A stretch of 60,000 bases of DNA from Lineus longissimus. Lineage: Eukaryota; Nemertea; Pilidiophora; Heteronemertea; Lineidae. The stretch covers positions 20,214,001 to 20,274,000 of the forward strand of contig NC_088316.1 in NCBI RefSeq assembly GCF_910592395.1, written 5' to 3'. Made by a program: the position numbers and the translations under genes. Shown one piece after another: positions 1-10,021 of the stretch. The notes under the pieces were generated by a model. It ran no database searches, was not told where the DNA came from, and saw nothing but the letters and a program-made list of their open reading frames with translations. Each line of letters opens with the position of its first letter. Position 1 is the stretch's first letter.

Positions 1-660
1 CCCTTTTGAATACAGGATGTAAATGGCATGACTTTTTTAATGATTGTGAATGATGAAATATTACAAGCTGCAGGGCATTTTTCTCTGAGGAACTGTATCT
101 ATGATGATGGCAATGCTGTGGCATTGACCAGTGGTAAATGGTGATTGAAATGCTATGAGGTTTATGATTGCATGCAGTGGACATGATATTAATGAAACAT
201 GTGTAATGAATGACAGGAAGCATGTACAATGAATTGCAAGAACGATCAATTGATATTGACTGGGTCTAAATGTCATGAACTTGCTGATGATAGAAAAAAA
301 TGACTTGATGATGAAGCTGAAATGAAATTTGGTATCGTTTGGATGTGTTATGATTATGAAATGAAAGTTATGAAATGATTTGAGGAAAACTGATGGTCTT
401 AATGAGAGCAAGAGAACTGGTTTCAATGACACATTTACCAGTGGGTGTGTTCAATGTCACCATTGTCCACAATGGTTTCTTCAATCACGTGAACTGATTT
501 AATCCTTGGAGAAAGCTGCCTTTTAATGACTTTCCTTAATGAATTTCATGAAATGGTGTATGATCCATGATTGGGCTGATGATTTCAGTGGATTTTAATG
601 CCGGTGTTAGTGGAAGTCGGATGTGGAAAGATGGGAAAGCAGGCATATGAGTTTGATTCT
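1..660. repeat. C-poor cryptic simple-sequence tract
   Basis: No gene is visible here. The plus strand is made largely of imperfect ATGA/TGAAATG-like words, and cytosine is noticeably scarce through about position 560, so the two strands differ strongly in composition. This looks like an old, decayed microsatellite. An open frame exists on the minus strand at 61-432, but its low-complexity product follows from the skewed composition and is not a likely protein. Confidence 0.5.
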
Positions 661-696
661 CATGAGAGTTATGTGTTTGATCATGACTGGGTACGG

Positions 697-945
697 GCAG
701 ATGGGATGGTGTTGCCACTGAGAGGGTATGCCTGGGCAGATGAGATGGTGTTGCCACTGAGAGGGTATGCCTGGGCAGATGGGATGGTGTTGCCACTGAG
801 AGGGTATGCCTGGGCAGATGGGATGGTGTTGCCACTGAGAGGGTATGCCTGGGCAGATGAGATGGTGTTGCCACTGAGAGGGTATGCCTGGGCAGATGGG
901 ATGGTGTTGCCACTGAGAGGGTATGCCTGGGCAGATGAGGTGGTG
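697..945. repeat. 39-bp minisatellite, 6 full copies plus a partial
   Basis: Six near-identical 39-bp units run from 697 to 930, followed by a degenerate partial unit to about 945. The main variation is an A/G difference at the start of the unit (gcagatgGgatgg versus gcagatgAgatgg). Because 39 is divisible by three, the array stays open in several frames on both strands (598-984 plus, 536-1000 and 681-977 minus). These open frames are by-products of the repeat; no conserved flanking coding sequence is seen. Confidence 0.95.
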
Positions 946-1462
946 ACGACACTGACAGGGCAGATGAGAATGACCATGAAATGAAAGGCTGGGATGGCAA
1001 TTGGATTATGATTGACAGCTTGTTAGAAAGTACCCCAATAGTCCCAAATTCCTTTTTTTCGGAGTAGGCAATGGCCCACCTGGGCGATCTGAACAGGAAA
1101 TGTCTTCAATGCAATTCTCTCATCATTTATGGCCTGCTTCAATATAGGATTGCCAGTTTCACTTCTGGTGACAAATGGAAAGAGTGTAAAACCCTGGATT
1201 AACACCCAAGCACATATTTCTATAATTAAAGAGAACTCTTATATGCTATTAGTGAAGCTCATGAAGTGAAATGACTCCCTATCAATGTTCTCAAATATTG
1301 ATTGTGCATTTTGCCACCAAAACAATTATACCACTAGAGAGTAAAGCAGATTTGCTTATGGTTTCGCCAAGGAGCTGTCCAGAATAACTGTCAAATGCAT
1401 CAGATTCAGAAACCATCAGAATACCAGGGCTAGTAATGCAAGTTTTCTCTCTCTGTATGTTT
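946..1462. other. non-coding stretch
   Basis: I see nothing recognisable in this stretch. The short minus-strand open frames, including 1023-1205, have no family features. Confidence 0.5.
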
Positions 1463-1600
1463 AATTCTGTTTTTTTTACTTTGAAATTTTGAACTGACTG
1501 AAAGTTGAAAAAATTTCTAAGTCCAAATTTTTTTTTCACTGTTTTTTTTTTCTGCTCAAAGTGAACCAAAATCATCAGTCCCAAAACTTGCTGGGTGGGG
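1463..1600 (-). repeat. AT-rich ~127-bp repeat family, copy 1 (reverse orientation)
   Basis: Read on the minus strand, this block carries the words cagtgaaaaaaaaatttgg, tttcagtcagttcaaaat and gggactgatgattttgg. The same words occur in the same order at 26.1 kb and 47.6-48.1 kb on the plus strand. It is a single diverged copy of that dispersed element. The minus-strand open frame 1291-1584 is produced by it and is not a gene. Confidence 0.85.
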
Positions 1601-2350
1601 TCCCTATGTCTTATTTTTCATTCAAAGACATTCCATTGTGTTTTCAGAACATTCTGAACAAAGGTTTTTTGTCTTATCCAGTGCTCGTTACCTTTTGAAT
1701 GAATAAAAAAACAGTGATGGTATCAGTATGAATTCAAATCAATATGATAAATTCTCATAAATTGATGCTTAGGTTTGTAATTATATTTAATGGAGAATCA
1801 ATAGTCAATTCATGGAATCATACATATAATTTGCCATAGAATGTAAACAGGATAAAGTTTATCTAACTTTTATGAAAAAACTCCCATCTTTGAAATGGTC
1901 ACAAAGATAGTTTGATCATTTCTAGATCATTTGATTGTTACACTTTGCACTTTAAGTTTACCTTAAAAATTTCAGTCATTCAGTAACTTGATATAAAAAC
2001 CATTTGATAATATCCAACAAGACACAGATCAATCCCAAATGCAAGTATTTTTTTAAACAACTGCATGGGATTCCTTGATTTGCTTCACAAAAACCTCAGA
2101 GTACAAAAAATACAGGGTTGTCTCCGGCTGTATCACATTGATATAAAACAAGCAGCGCCATCTACACAGAGAAAGGGTATGATTGGAACGAAATGTTATA
2201 AACACTAGGGGCAAAGATCTTGACAGGTTAAGAAATAGAATTTGTAAACATGATTATACCACAGCCTCAGCTGTTGGACAAGTGAAGCCTTTGCAGTTAC
2301 AAGTTTGACGGTTTTTTTGTTAGTGTTTGAAACATCTCAGTCAACCAACA
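1601..2350 (-). other. probable 3' untranslated region and downstream flank of the GPCR gene
   Basis: This lies directly downstream of the receptor stop codon on the minus strand. A minus-strand ATTAAA at 1791-1786 is a candidate variant polyadenylation signal; no canonical AATAAA was noticed nearer the stop. The extent of the 3' UTR is inferred only. Confidence 0.35.
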
Positions 2351-3666
2351 CTATACTGTGGCTTTACGTCGCTGGTAGTGACATCGCATAATTTTATGGA
2401 AAGCGCGTCGGAAATCGGGGTTGAACACCCGGTATATGATGGGATTCACCATGGAACCTGCATACTCTAACCACTCTAGCGCAGTTAGCAATTCACCCGT
2501 AATGTATGTCCGACAAGTTTCACACAACCCTCCTATGAGGTACGTTAGAAAAAACGGAAGGTAGAATATCACAAACACAACAAATAGTATTCCAAGAATG
2601 TGAACGGCTTTGCGGCCCTTGTGGACACTCTCGACAGCAGTTCGACGGGTACTGGACCTTGTGGATCCCTCTGACGGACTATCAGAGAAAGTCCGCCGGA
2701 TAATGAGTTTGACCTTACTCCCTCTTGTGTGAGCAATCACAGACTCTCCGTTACTACGATTGCTGAGTTTACGGAACGGTGATCGAAAGCTGTTCTCCCG
2801 GGAATGGTGGCCCCGGAAACTATTCTCCCGGGAATGATTCCCTCGAAAACTGTTTTCTCGAGAATGATGCCCGCCACGAAAACTCCCTTCGCGGCTCAAA
2901 CATGTCGATGTAATGCTATCCTGTCTTTCTCGTGCCCTATGATGTGGAGATAATGTGTTTGTGTCTTTATAAGAGCGGCTCTCCGCCTCTGTCTGGTAGC
3001 TATTGGTTCTCAGATCAAAAACAGCTGTAGCTGACACTGGCGTTGTTGAGTTTGTTGATTCGTAATTCTGAATCAGTGGCCGACAGTCCCTGAACGAGGA
3101 GCTGCGGCCATTGGGTAAAATGTACTGAGACTCTCTCGATGGCGAACACCAACTTTTCGTACTGGCATGCCTAGCTCTGGAATAGTGAAATGGAGATTCC
3201 CCAGCTGAAACCAATGATAACTCATTCTCAGAAGTCTCTGAGAGCTCCTTGAGCTGTTTCGTTGGAGACATAAATGCTAACTTTGTCTGCTTCTTAAGCG
3301 TATAAACCGTCAATATATATGTCACTGTCATGATAAGTAGAGGTAAATAAAATGATATCACAGTAGCAGAGATTATAAAAGTTGGATTGGTTGGCCCACA
3401 GCCTTTGAATGAATTGTATGGTGTTTTTTCAAATATCATGGTTGTGATGAACAAAGGTCCTGCTGTACAGAACGCGAGGATCCACACTGCGCTGATTTTA
3501 ATGGCCATGTAACGAGTTTGTTTGTTTTGACGATACTTGATCGGGTCCTTAAGTGCAACGTAGCGATCGATGGAGATGGTACACAGGTGAATGATGGTCG
3601 AGGAGGTAAAGAGCACATCCAGAGAGAACCACACCAAACAGATCGTTCTGTTTACGGGCAGGAAAC
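2351..3666 (-). CDS. 5-HT2-like aminergic GPCR, exon 2 (TM3 to C-terminus)
   Basis: This is the second coding exon of a rhodopsin-family receptor at the plasma membrane, predicted to bind a biogenic amine. It starts after the acceptor ttcattgcag (intron ends at 3667) and supplies bases 2-3 of a Gly codon begun in exon 1. In a 524-residue model, TM3 has C96 (3.25), W99 (3.28) and the amine-binding D103 (3.32). DRY is at 120-122, C176 is in extracellular loop 2, and T188 and S191 sit at 5.43 and 5.46. TM6 has FYLPFF at 454-459, TM7 has W485 and Y488, then NPIIY at 494-498. The stretch around LDVLF, HLC, ISIDRY and the loop-2 spacing resemble the 5-HT2 group most. Intracellular loop 3 is long (about 230 residues) and contains a repeated HSRENSFRG motif. 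The C-tail is short, with a possible palmitoylated Cys after helix 8. Odd point: position 6.48 is Tyr, not the usual Trp. The exact subtype and ligand are inferred. Confidence 0.92.
2783..2896 (-). repeat. in-frame ~30-bp repeat in the receptor's third intracellular loop
   Basis: Four adjacent units with the core SRE(N/G)SFR occupy residues about 344-381 of the 524-residue model, with a spacing of 10-11 residues separated by G/N/H-rich linkers. Each unit offers an R-x-x-S site of the kind used by basophilic kinases. Unlike the window's other repeats, it is coding and in frame. Kinase use is inferred. Confidence 0.9.
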
Positions 3667-6600
3667 CTGCAATGAAAAAGTATGGCAACTAAGATTAGTA
3701 AAATAGGTAAGTGGTGCAATATGATACTCAGACTATCTTAAGGGCTTTCTGTTTTCTTGTATTGTCCAAGTCCTTCCAGACATTTAAAAGCTTTTGCTAG
3801 AATCTGATATTTGATCTGCTTAATAAAACCTTGGCGATCCTTTTGATGGTTATGACTAAAAAGTTCTTGGGGACCAGATGACAGAACGCTACAAAAGTTT
3901 TTTTCCAGCAGGCTGGCTTGTAAAATAACCATGGATATGGCATATTAGTAGCCCTAACAAGGATAAGATTCATACAAGTGTTTTCATAGGTATCTTGTGT
4001 AGGCACATATAAAAAGTTACTGCGGCAGGCAAGTGACAAAAACTGTCATCAGTTTTTCTCACTGTTGGCCTGTGGCACTGTATGAGATGGTAAATGAGGT
4101 AATCAGCTGTATTGAGTTTAGTGAAGATGGTTCATCTCTTGGGGGAAGTAGCTGCTCACGCAGAATCAGTAACAGGAATGATGCTTATTATCTGGGGAAG
4201 TGCGTGGGATGGCCGTATGTAGGAATAAATTCGGTTCCACATGATCTGTATCTGAGAAAGTTGATTTTGAATGATTCTTGCACGATTTTTAAAGTCCCAA
4301 CATTTCATCCCAAGAGCTTCTTCCGCACCATTATGACCATACCCACATACTGTGATGGTACTCAGCTGGTTTTAACGCTACTTTAATCCGTTTATTCAGA
4401 TGTATCTAAAAGGTTGTGATATGTCATAGTTCAGGTTCAGTCGCGACTCAAAAAGAATAGATTCTTTTTTGATATCAACCGTTTTAGTTATATAGGGAGT
4501 CTATTGCTCTACTAACCCAAAAAGGTATTATCTTGCTCCTTGCAGAATTCTGTTGTATTGCTTGCTCCTTTTGGCTATCTAGATTGATCATTGCAGGGTC
4601 AGAAAATAGTCTATACCTTTTCCTGTCAAATTCTGCTGACTTCAAGTGAATTTTTCATCACAGTACACTTGACTTTCATAGCTCATGCTGTCTGAAGTCT
4701 TGACATGTGTAAATAAACTCTGCAGATGCTAATGAAGAAATTCAAGTGAAAAGTTCAACTGTAATGTTTGGTCGTAATCCATTCAATTACCATAAAGAAG
4801 GCAGTCGCATGTAGTAATGAACTCTGCACCACTTACAGGCATATCAAATGTCGCTATTGCCAATTGCATGCATATTTGATAGCAGGGTGGAATGTCAGGT
4901 TCTTATGCCAATGATGTGATGAGGAAATAATAGTAATCATGCCTTGCTATGGAATTTTTAATGGTTGCTCACAGATACTTCTCACTTTATACTGTTTGCC
5001 CGTGTAGAATTTGAAATAAAACTTTATATTAGATAAGACTAGTTCAGATTAGCTGACGTGGTTTCACATGTGATGGTCATTTGATGACCAACATACGGTA
5101 CGTATAATCTATTCAACACTACTGCTGATGTCCCCTTCAGACCATTGCCCTCACCACAGCAATATATACAAATCATTAGCTAATTGCTTCTTGCGATGAT
5201 GTGATGACAGGCAAATGTCTTCAAAGAATGATATCTTACGTAGAAGGTGGAAACATGTCCAAATTCTTCAAGCTATTCAGTGTGCCTCGTGCCTTTTCTT
5301 TCTTTGCTGGTTCTCCAATTACCCTCTCATCTTGTTCAAGGTTTTTATCTGTGTGGGAACCATCCTGTTTTTCTCATATGCTGGTACATATTAGGATAAT
5401 TAGATAATTTGCCGAGAACCAAGCCTCGTTTGTGCAACTAGGGCCCACTCTTTAATAGAACCAGCTTAATCAAAGGATAATGTTCATTAGGTTGATCTTC
5501 ATTTGTCTCTTGAACCAGTTGTGTAGTGGTCAAATTGTGTACTCATCTACTATCTGTACTTGGGTTATAGTCAGAGCACCTGAGTTGGACCCTGCAGGGC
5601 AAGTTATGCTGCCCGATATGGTCTAATTCCACAGCAGACCCTTGCGACATGAAGCAATCTTCTTTACAAGCGTCAGCTGGAGGCCTTGATGTGTTGTTAA
5701 TTTCAACAGCCAATCTCTTCCACCACATCCTGTGATCTATGTTGATTTCCATTCCTAGAGAAATAATTATGGACCGGCGTCATTTCCATGTTTCTACCCC
5801 ACCTCTAACACATCCATTTCAAATAACACTCCCTTTATAAACATCAGAGATAGTCATTAGACGCTGTCATATTTGCATCAATCCCTCGTTATCTCTGCCC
5901 ACTGATTACGCAGCCTTGAGAAGGCGAGCTTAACATCCACTTGACCAGTTCCTTTGACAACACTTTCATTGCAAGTCACCATAAACTGGACATTTATTCT
6001 CTACTTCCCTCCAAAAGGGATGCTTTCTGAGCTCTCTAAGCAGATTGTTGTGGAGATATTACTCATTATAGCAGCTTCGATTGTCCTCATGGGCAGTTAA
6101 GAAGCTCATTTCTGTTCTGTAATGACCCTCAATGGACTTCACTTTATCCGTTAGATGTGCTGTTAACTTTTCATTGAACATTTCATGATGGTAGTTATAG
6201 TGGCCTAAATCAGGATTCAATGAACTCGCATGTCACTTGTATCTTATGTCATTTTCCTTGGTTTCTGGTCCGGAATCCATTTCTGATTCATCATATTACA
6301 CTCTAATAGGTTCTTGGGATGGATGCCCAACAATTTGACTGGCAGCCTCCCTTTCTCGGCTTCCTTGATCTGTCCCCTCTTGTTCTCATGTGCAGTGGGT
6401 GATGTTGTGTCCCTAACTAGAACTGGCTAAGCATTCAATAATTGCTACGCAGAGATCTTATCTAGCATGTGAAGAGGGTGATTGATTATGGATTGGATGA
6501 TCATGTTAGTTAAATGTCATTTAAGGAGGATTGGCTGGTGTGGCCAAGTGGCTTGTCTATTCATTTAGCCTACCTCTCCTGTCGTTGAATTCCAAATGTT

Positions 6601-9600
6601 CACTCCCTCAAACTCCTAAATACAGTTTATCACTGGATTATTCTTAGCAAGGTGGCAATCTAAGCCAATGGGATCAGGAAGAATATTAATTGCCCTTTCC
6701 CTTCATTCTCCTGGTGGGCCATCTCCTTCAGCTATCAGGTGTCTTGAGAGATGGCCATGTTAGCTCACCAAAGTGCCAATCTACCTTCTTCTTATCCGGC
6801 CATAAAACCTTTGGTTCAGGGGAGGGTTTCAATTCCAGTGAGATAACGATGAAGTGGACTATAAATTATGGACAAGACCAGAGAAACCAAGGCTAATGAA
6901 TCTCCAGTTGTCATAAAGCCTGCCTCATTGTCCAGGGAAATTACTTGCATCCTTGAGTGTTCTGATAGACGTTCATTGGCCACCATATTGCTGCTAGCAC
7001 AGGTGGGATATAGCGTTGTTGTGGTCATTGAGTATGTGATTCTGAGGAGACACTGGAGTGAGCTACCCTTCTCCAATATCAAACTATTGGTATGCAAAAA
7101 CAGAAACTGAGTTGCAACAAGTTGAGGAGTCGACTGTCAACCGAGCTATTGCTGAAAATACGCTCAAGTATGATGCAAACACACCACCATCTGCACAGTA
7201 CCAATGGGATGATCCCACATCGCCATAGAAGATGATAGAGGAGTATCTTCGGTTGAGCTAATACAATCAAAGCTGACTGAGATATCCTCTCTTTTTACAC
7301 AAGTTAAAGGCATTTGAATGGAGAGCAAAGGAAATGTTCCCAAGGAGACAATGGGTGGACCTCTTTGTAAGCAAAGTGGGCTTGCTCTATTCGTGTGGCA
7401 GGATTCTCACTATGACAGTGGTACACTTTACATGTTGTGGTGCCCTACTCCAGATGCTAGCCATAGTGCAAGCAACTCTATCTCTTGATACCAATCAGCA
7501 GAAGCATTGCACGATGATATAAACATGACCCTGGAGTCTTGTTCCTTTCTTCTCATCTTACTTGCCAGTGACAAAAGCTTGCCTATACAACCTTCAGCTA
7601 CCCTCTGTCCCTGGGGATTCCAAGAACCAATGCTTTTTCCATTCATTGTTATGAAGGTCACTATCCTCACCATGAAAGGGACTTTAACCTTTCTCAATTT
7701 GCACTTGATGCGAAGGGTCAGGCCACTTTGCTCTCAACTGCTGCTTGTAAAGAGCTTCAGTAAGGATGAAGAGTTCTTTCTTTTCTTGTGGATATCTTCT
7801 TGAGGTTTGACACAAGCCATTCTCATCATCTGATCTTTACAACTAGATAAAAGATGAACCTTTGTGATAATACCTGGCAGAGCTCAACTACAATACAAGC
7901 CTGTTTCTGCCGCTGGGTCTTCCAGTGCATTGTCAGTACAGTAAGTTCAACTTGTCTCATTGAGTTTATCAACGATGGTAAATAAGAGGATGAAGTCAAA
8001 GGGATAAGGGTTTACAGTGCCATGGTCTGAAATGAAATCTTCTCAATACTTGCCTTTCACAGTTTATATGTGATGTGATTTAAATCTTTCCTGACCTCAT
8101 ATCATTCCCTCTAAAATCGGCTTTTGTTACCTAAGGTAGGAAGCATTGATTATCTTTCGGAGCTTCTCTTGCCTGAAGGCAGTTATATTTCGGTGTCATG
8201 GTCCGAGTTGAGATATCTTTATATGGTCAGTTTTGGAAGTAGAGTTCATTGGAGCCATCCTTCCCGCCCAAGGACACTTGGTTGTCCAGTTGTTGAGGAA
8301 CATGTTCCATACCCTGAGGCTCCTCTGGTTCATCATTGGCCAGATTCCTCCAATGGTCACAAGTACGTTGGAATGTGGGATGGTTTACTTCAGGGCTGAG
8401 GTGACATTTTTGTCAAATGGTGATCCAAATGATATGCAGGCAGTCCATCCAAAAAGAGGCAAAATGACATTTGTTTTACCGATGTTTCAGAATTGATTTT
8501 CGAAGTTCACTGTGCAGAGTAAACTCGAAGGTATTTTTTCTACTGACAGACCTGTTTTGGACTTGGTCATGTACATAACAGCTGATATGTAACTGCAAGC
8601 CATGAGACATCCCAAACTCTGTCGAATTCCATCCCACACGCAAAATGCAATTGTTGGAAACATGAGCATTGAAATTGCTTCTGGTGGAATAATCTTGTTC
8701 TGTGTAGTCTGATAAGTTACAGATAATGTTTGCCCATCTTCTAGCCACAGGCAATGTATCTCATGTCAGGATAGTGTTCCCAGTGATTGCAAGGCCCAGT
8801 TCAAAATGGATAATAATAGACTTGATTTCATTTCTGATTATAGCGGCTTTATATTCATAATTCGATTAGTGCTGGTGCTTTATAATCATGAGGGCTTTTT
8901 TACATTTTTGTTTTAGCTTATTATCTTAGACATTTGTCTAATGTTCATTTATTTCTGTAAATTTTTTTATTTGTTAAAAGTTGGATGACTGTTGGTGTTC
9001 ATCACACAGCTAGTATTCTGGTAATTTCATTTCTAAATTGATACGTAGGTTTCCCAGCAGACGATCATTCAATTTACTTCATACGAATTGTTGCTGCAAA
9101 TAGACCAAATTAGATTGAACCAACCAAGTCCCCCTACCATGTTTTTCTTACCAGTAGGTTAATTCCAGTCTGTTGGGTCTGCTTTGGTGATTAAGCTATT
9201 AAACACTGGGAAACCCACTCGCGACTGCTTAGGGTCTGAGATGTAGCTTCCCAACCTTTGGATTTCTTAACATGAATCATCCTTGTTTTCAACCAGGAGG
9301 TTTTCTTGTAAAAAGCCGTAGGATCTTGTTGCTCAGTTGAATCAAATTAACTAAACCTCCCCAACAAGCATATAAACAGGAATACAAGACTTGTTTGATG
9401 AGAAAATATTTGATGTTTTGAGAAAGAGTTTGGATGGTTTCTGAGGTGAAGCTGTTCTTCAAACTCAAACAAGGTTTTTAAATTCCTACTGGGATTCCTT
9501 GACTACCTGACATTTCAGTGAACTAAAAAAGCTGCTACCTATCTGTTATTTCTGATTTGTTGGGCATTTTCCCTGAGGCATCTTATAATTGATTACTTGC

Positions 9601-9762
9601 AGAACTGTAGCATTATTGCATCAAAACCACCTCGGCGAAAACAAATTTTGGCTTTGAAAACAAAAAACCAGTGAAAAAAATCTGATGAGTAATACTTGTT
9701 ATGATGAATGAGAGTAACTTGACCCATTCGACTCATGTCATGATCTAATACCTAATACTCAC
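3667..9762 (-). other. 6.1-kb intron of the GPCR gene
   Basis: On the minus strand it begins with the donor gtgagt (9762-9757) and ends with ttcattgcag at 3667. It splits a Gly codon (phase 1) just before TM3, at the first extracellular loop. Inside I see no second gene, tRNA or clear mobile element. Open frames such as 4033-4386, 7507-7803 and 8476-8754 lack family features, and several start at non-ATG codons. Confidence 0.85.
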
Positions 9763-10021
9763 CTAAAAATGACTTGATAACAGAGCCAGGCATCACCAGG
9801 ACTGCGCACATCATATCACTCAACGCCAACGACACAAGAAAATAGTTGAACCGGTTGCGAAGCTTACGTTCATATTTAACGGCAAGGCAGACCATAATAT
9901 TGCCCCAGATCGTCATGACAATGACGAGGAATAATAGCAAAGCAGGCCAGTGATATCCAGATTCGGGAGGTGCGAGCGTTGCGTTTGTATACAGCACCAA
10001 TGTTGAATTGTCATTCATCAT
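9763..10021 (-). CDS. 5-HT2-like aminergic GPCR, exon 1 (N-terminus, TM1, TM2)
   Basis: This exon encodes the extracellular N-terminus and TM1-TM2 of the receptor whose remainder is at 2351-3666. I chose the ATG at 10021-10019, the first in-frame ATG after an upstream stop; it is followed directly by a second ATG. The frame is also open upstream to about 10112 but without an ATG, so a further 5' exon splicing in there is possible. N-linked glycosylation sites NST and NAT lie in the first 15 residues. TM1 spans about 26-48 with N41 (1.50) in the GN motif, and TM2 spans about 58-80 with D69 (2.50) in LALSD. HWPALL before TM1 resembles the 5-HT2 group. The exon ends with one base of a Gly codon, before the donor gtgagt. 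Confidence 0.85.

Noticed and set aside
536-1000. Repetitive open frames on both strands over the 39-bp array
   Set aside because: Several frames are open at once, which is expected of a stop-free repeat unit, and no flanking conserved coding sequence exists.
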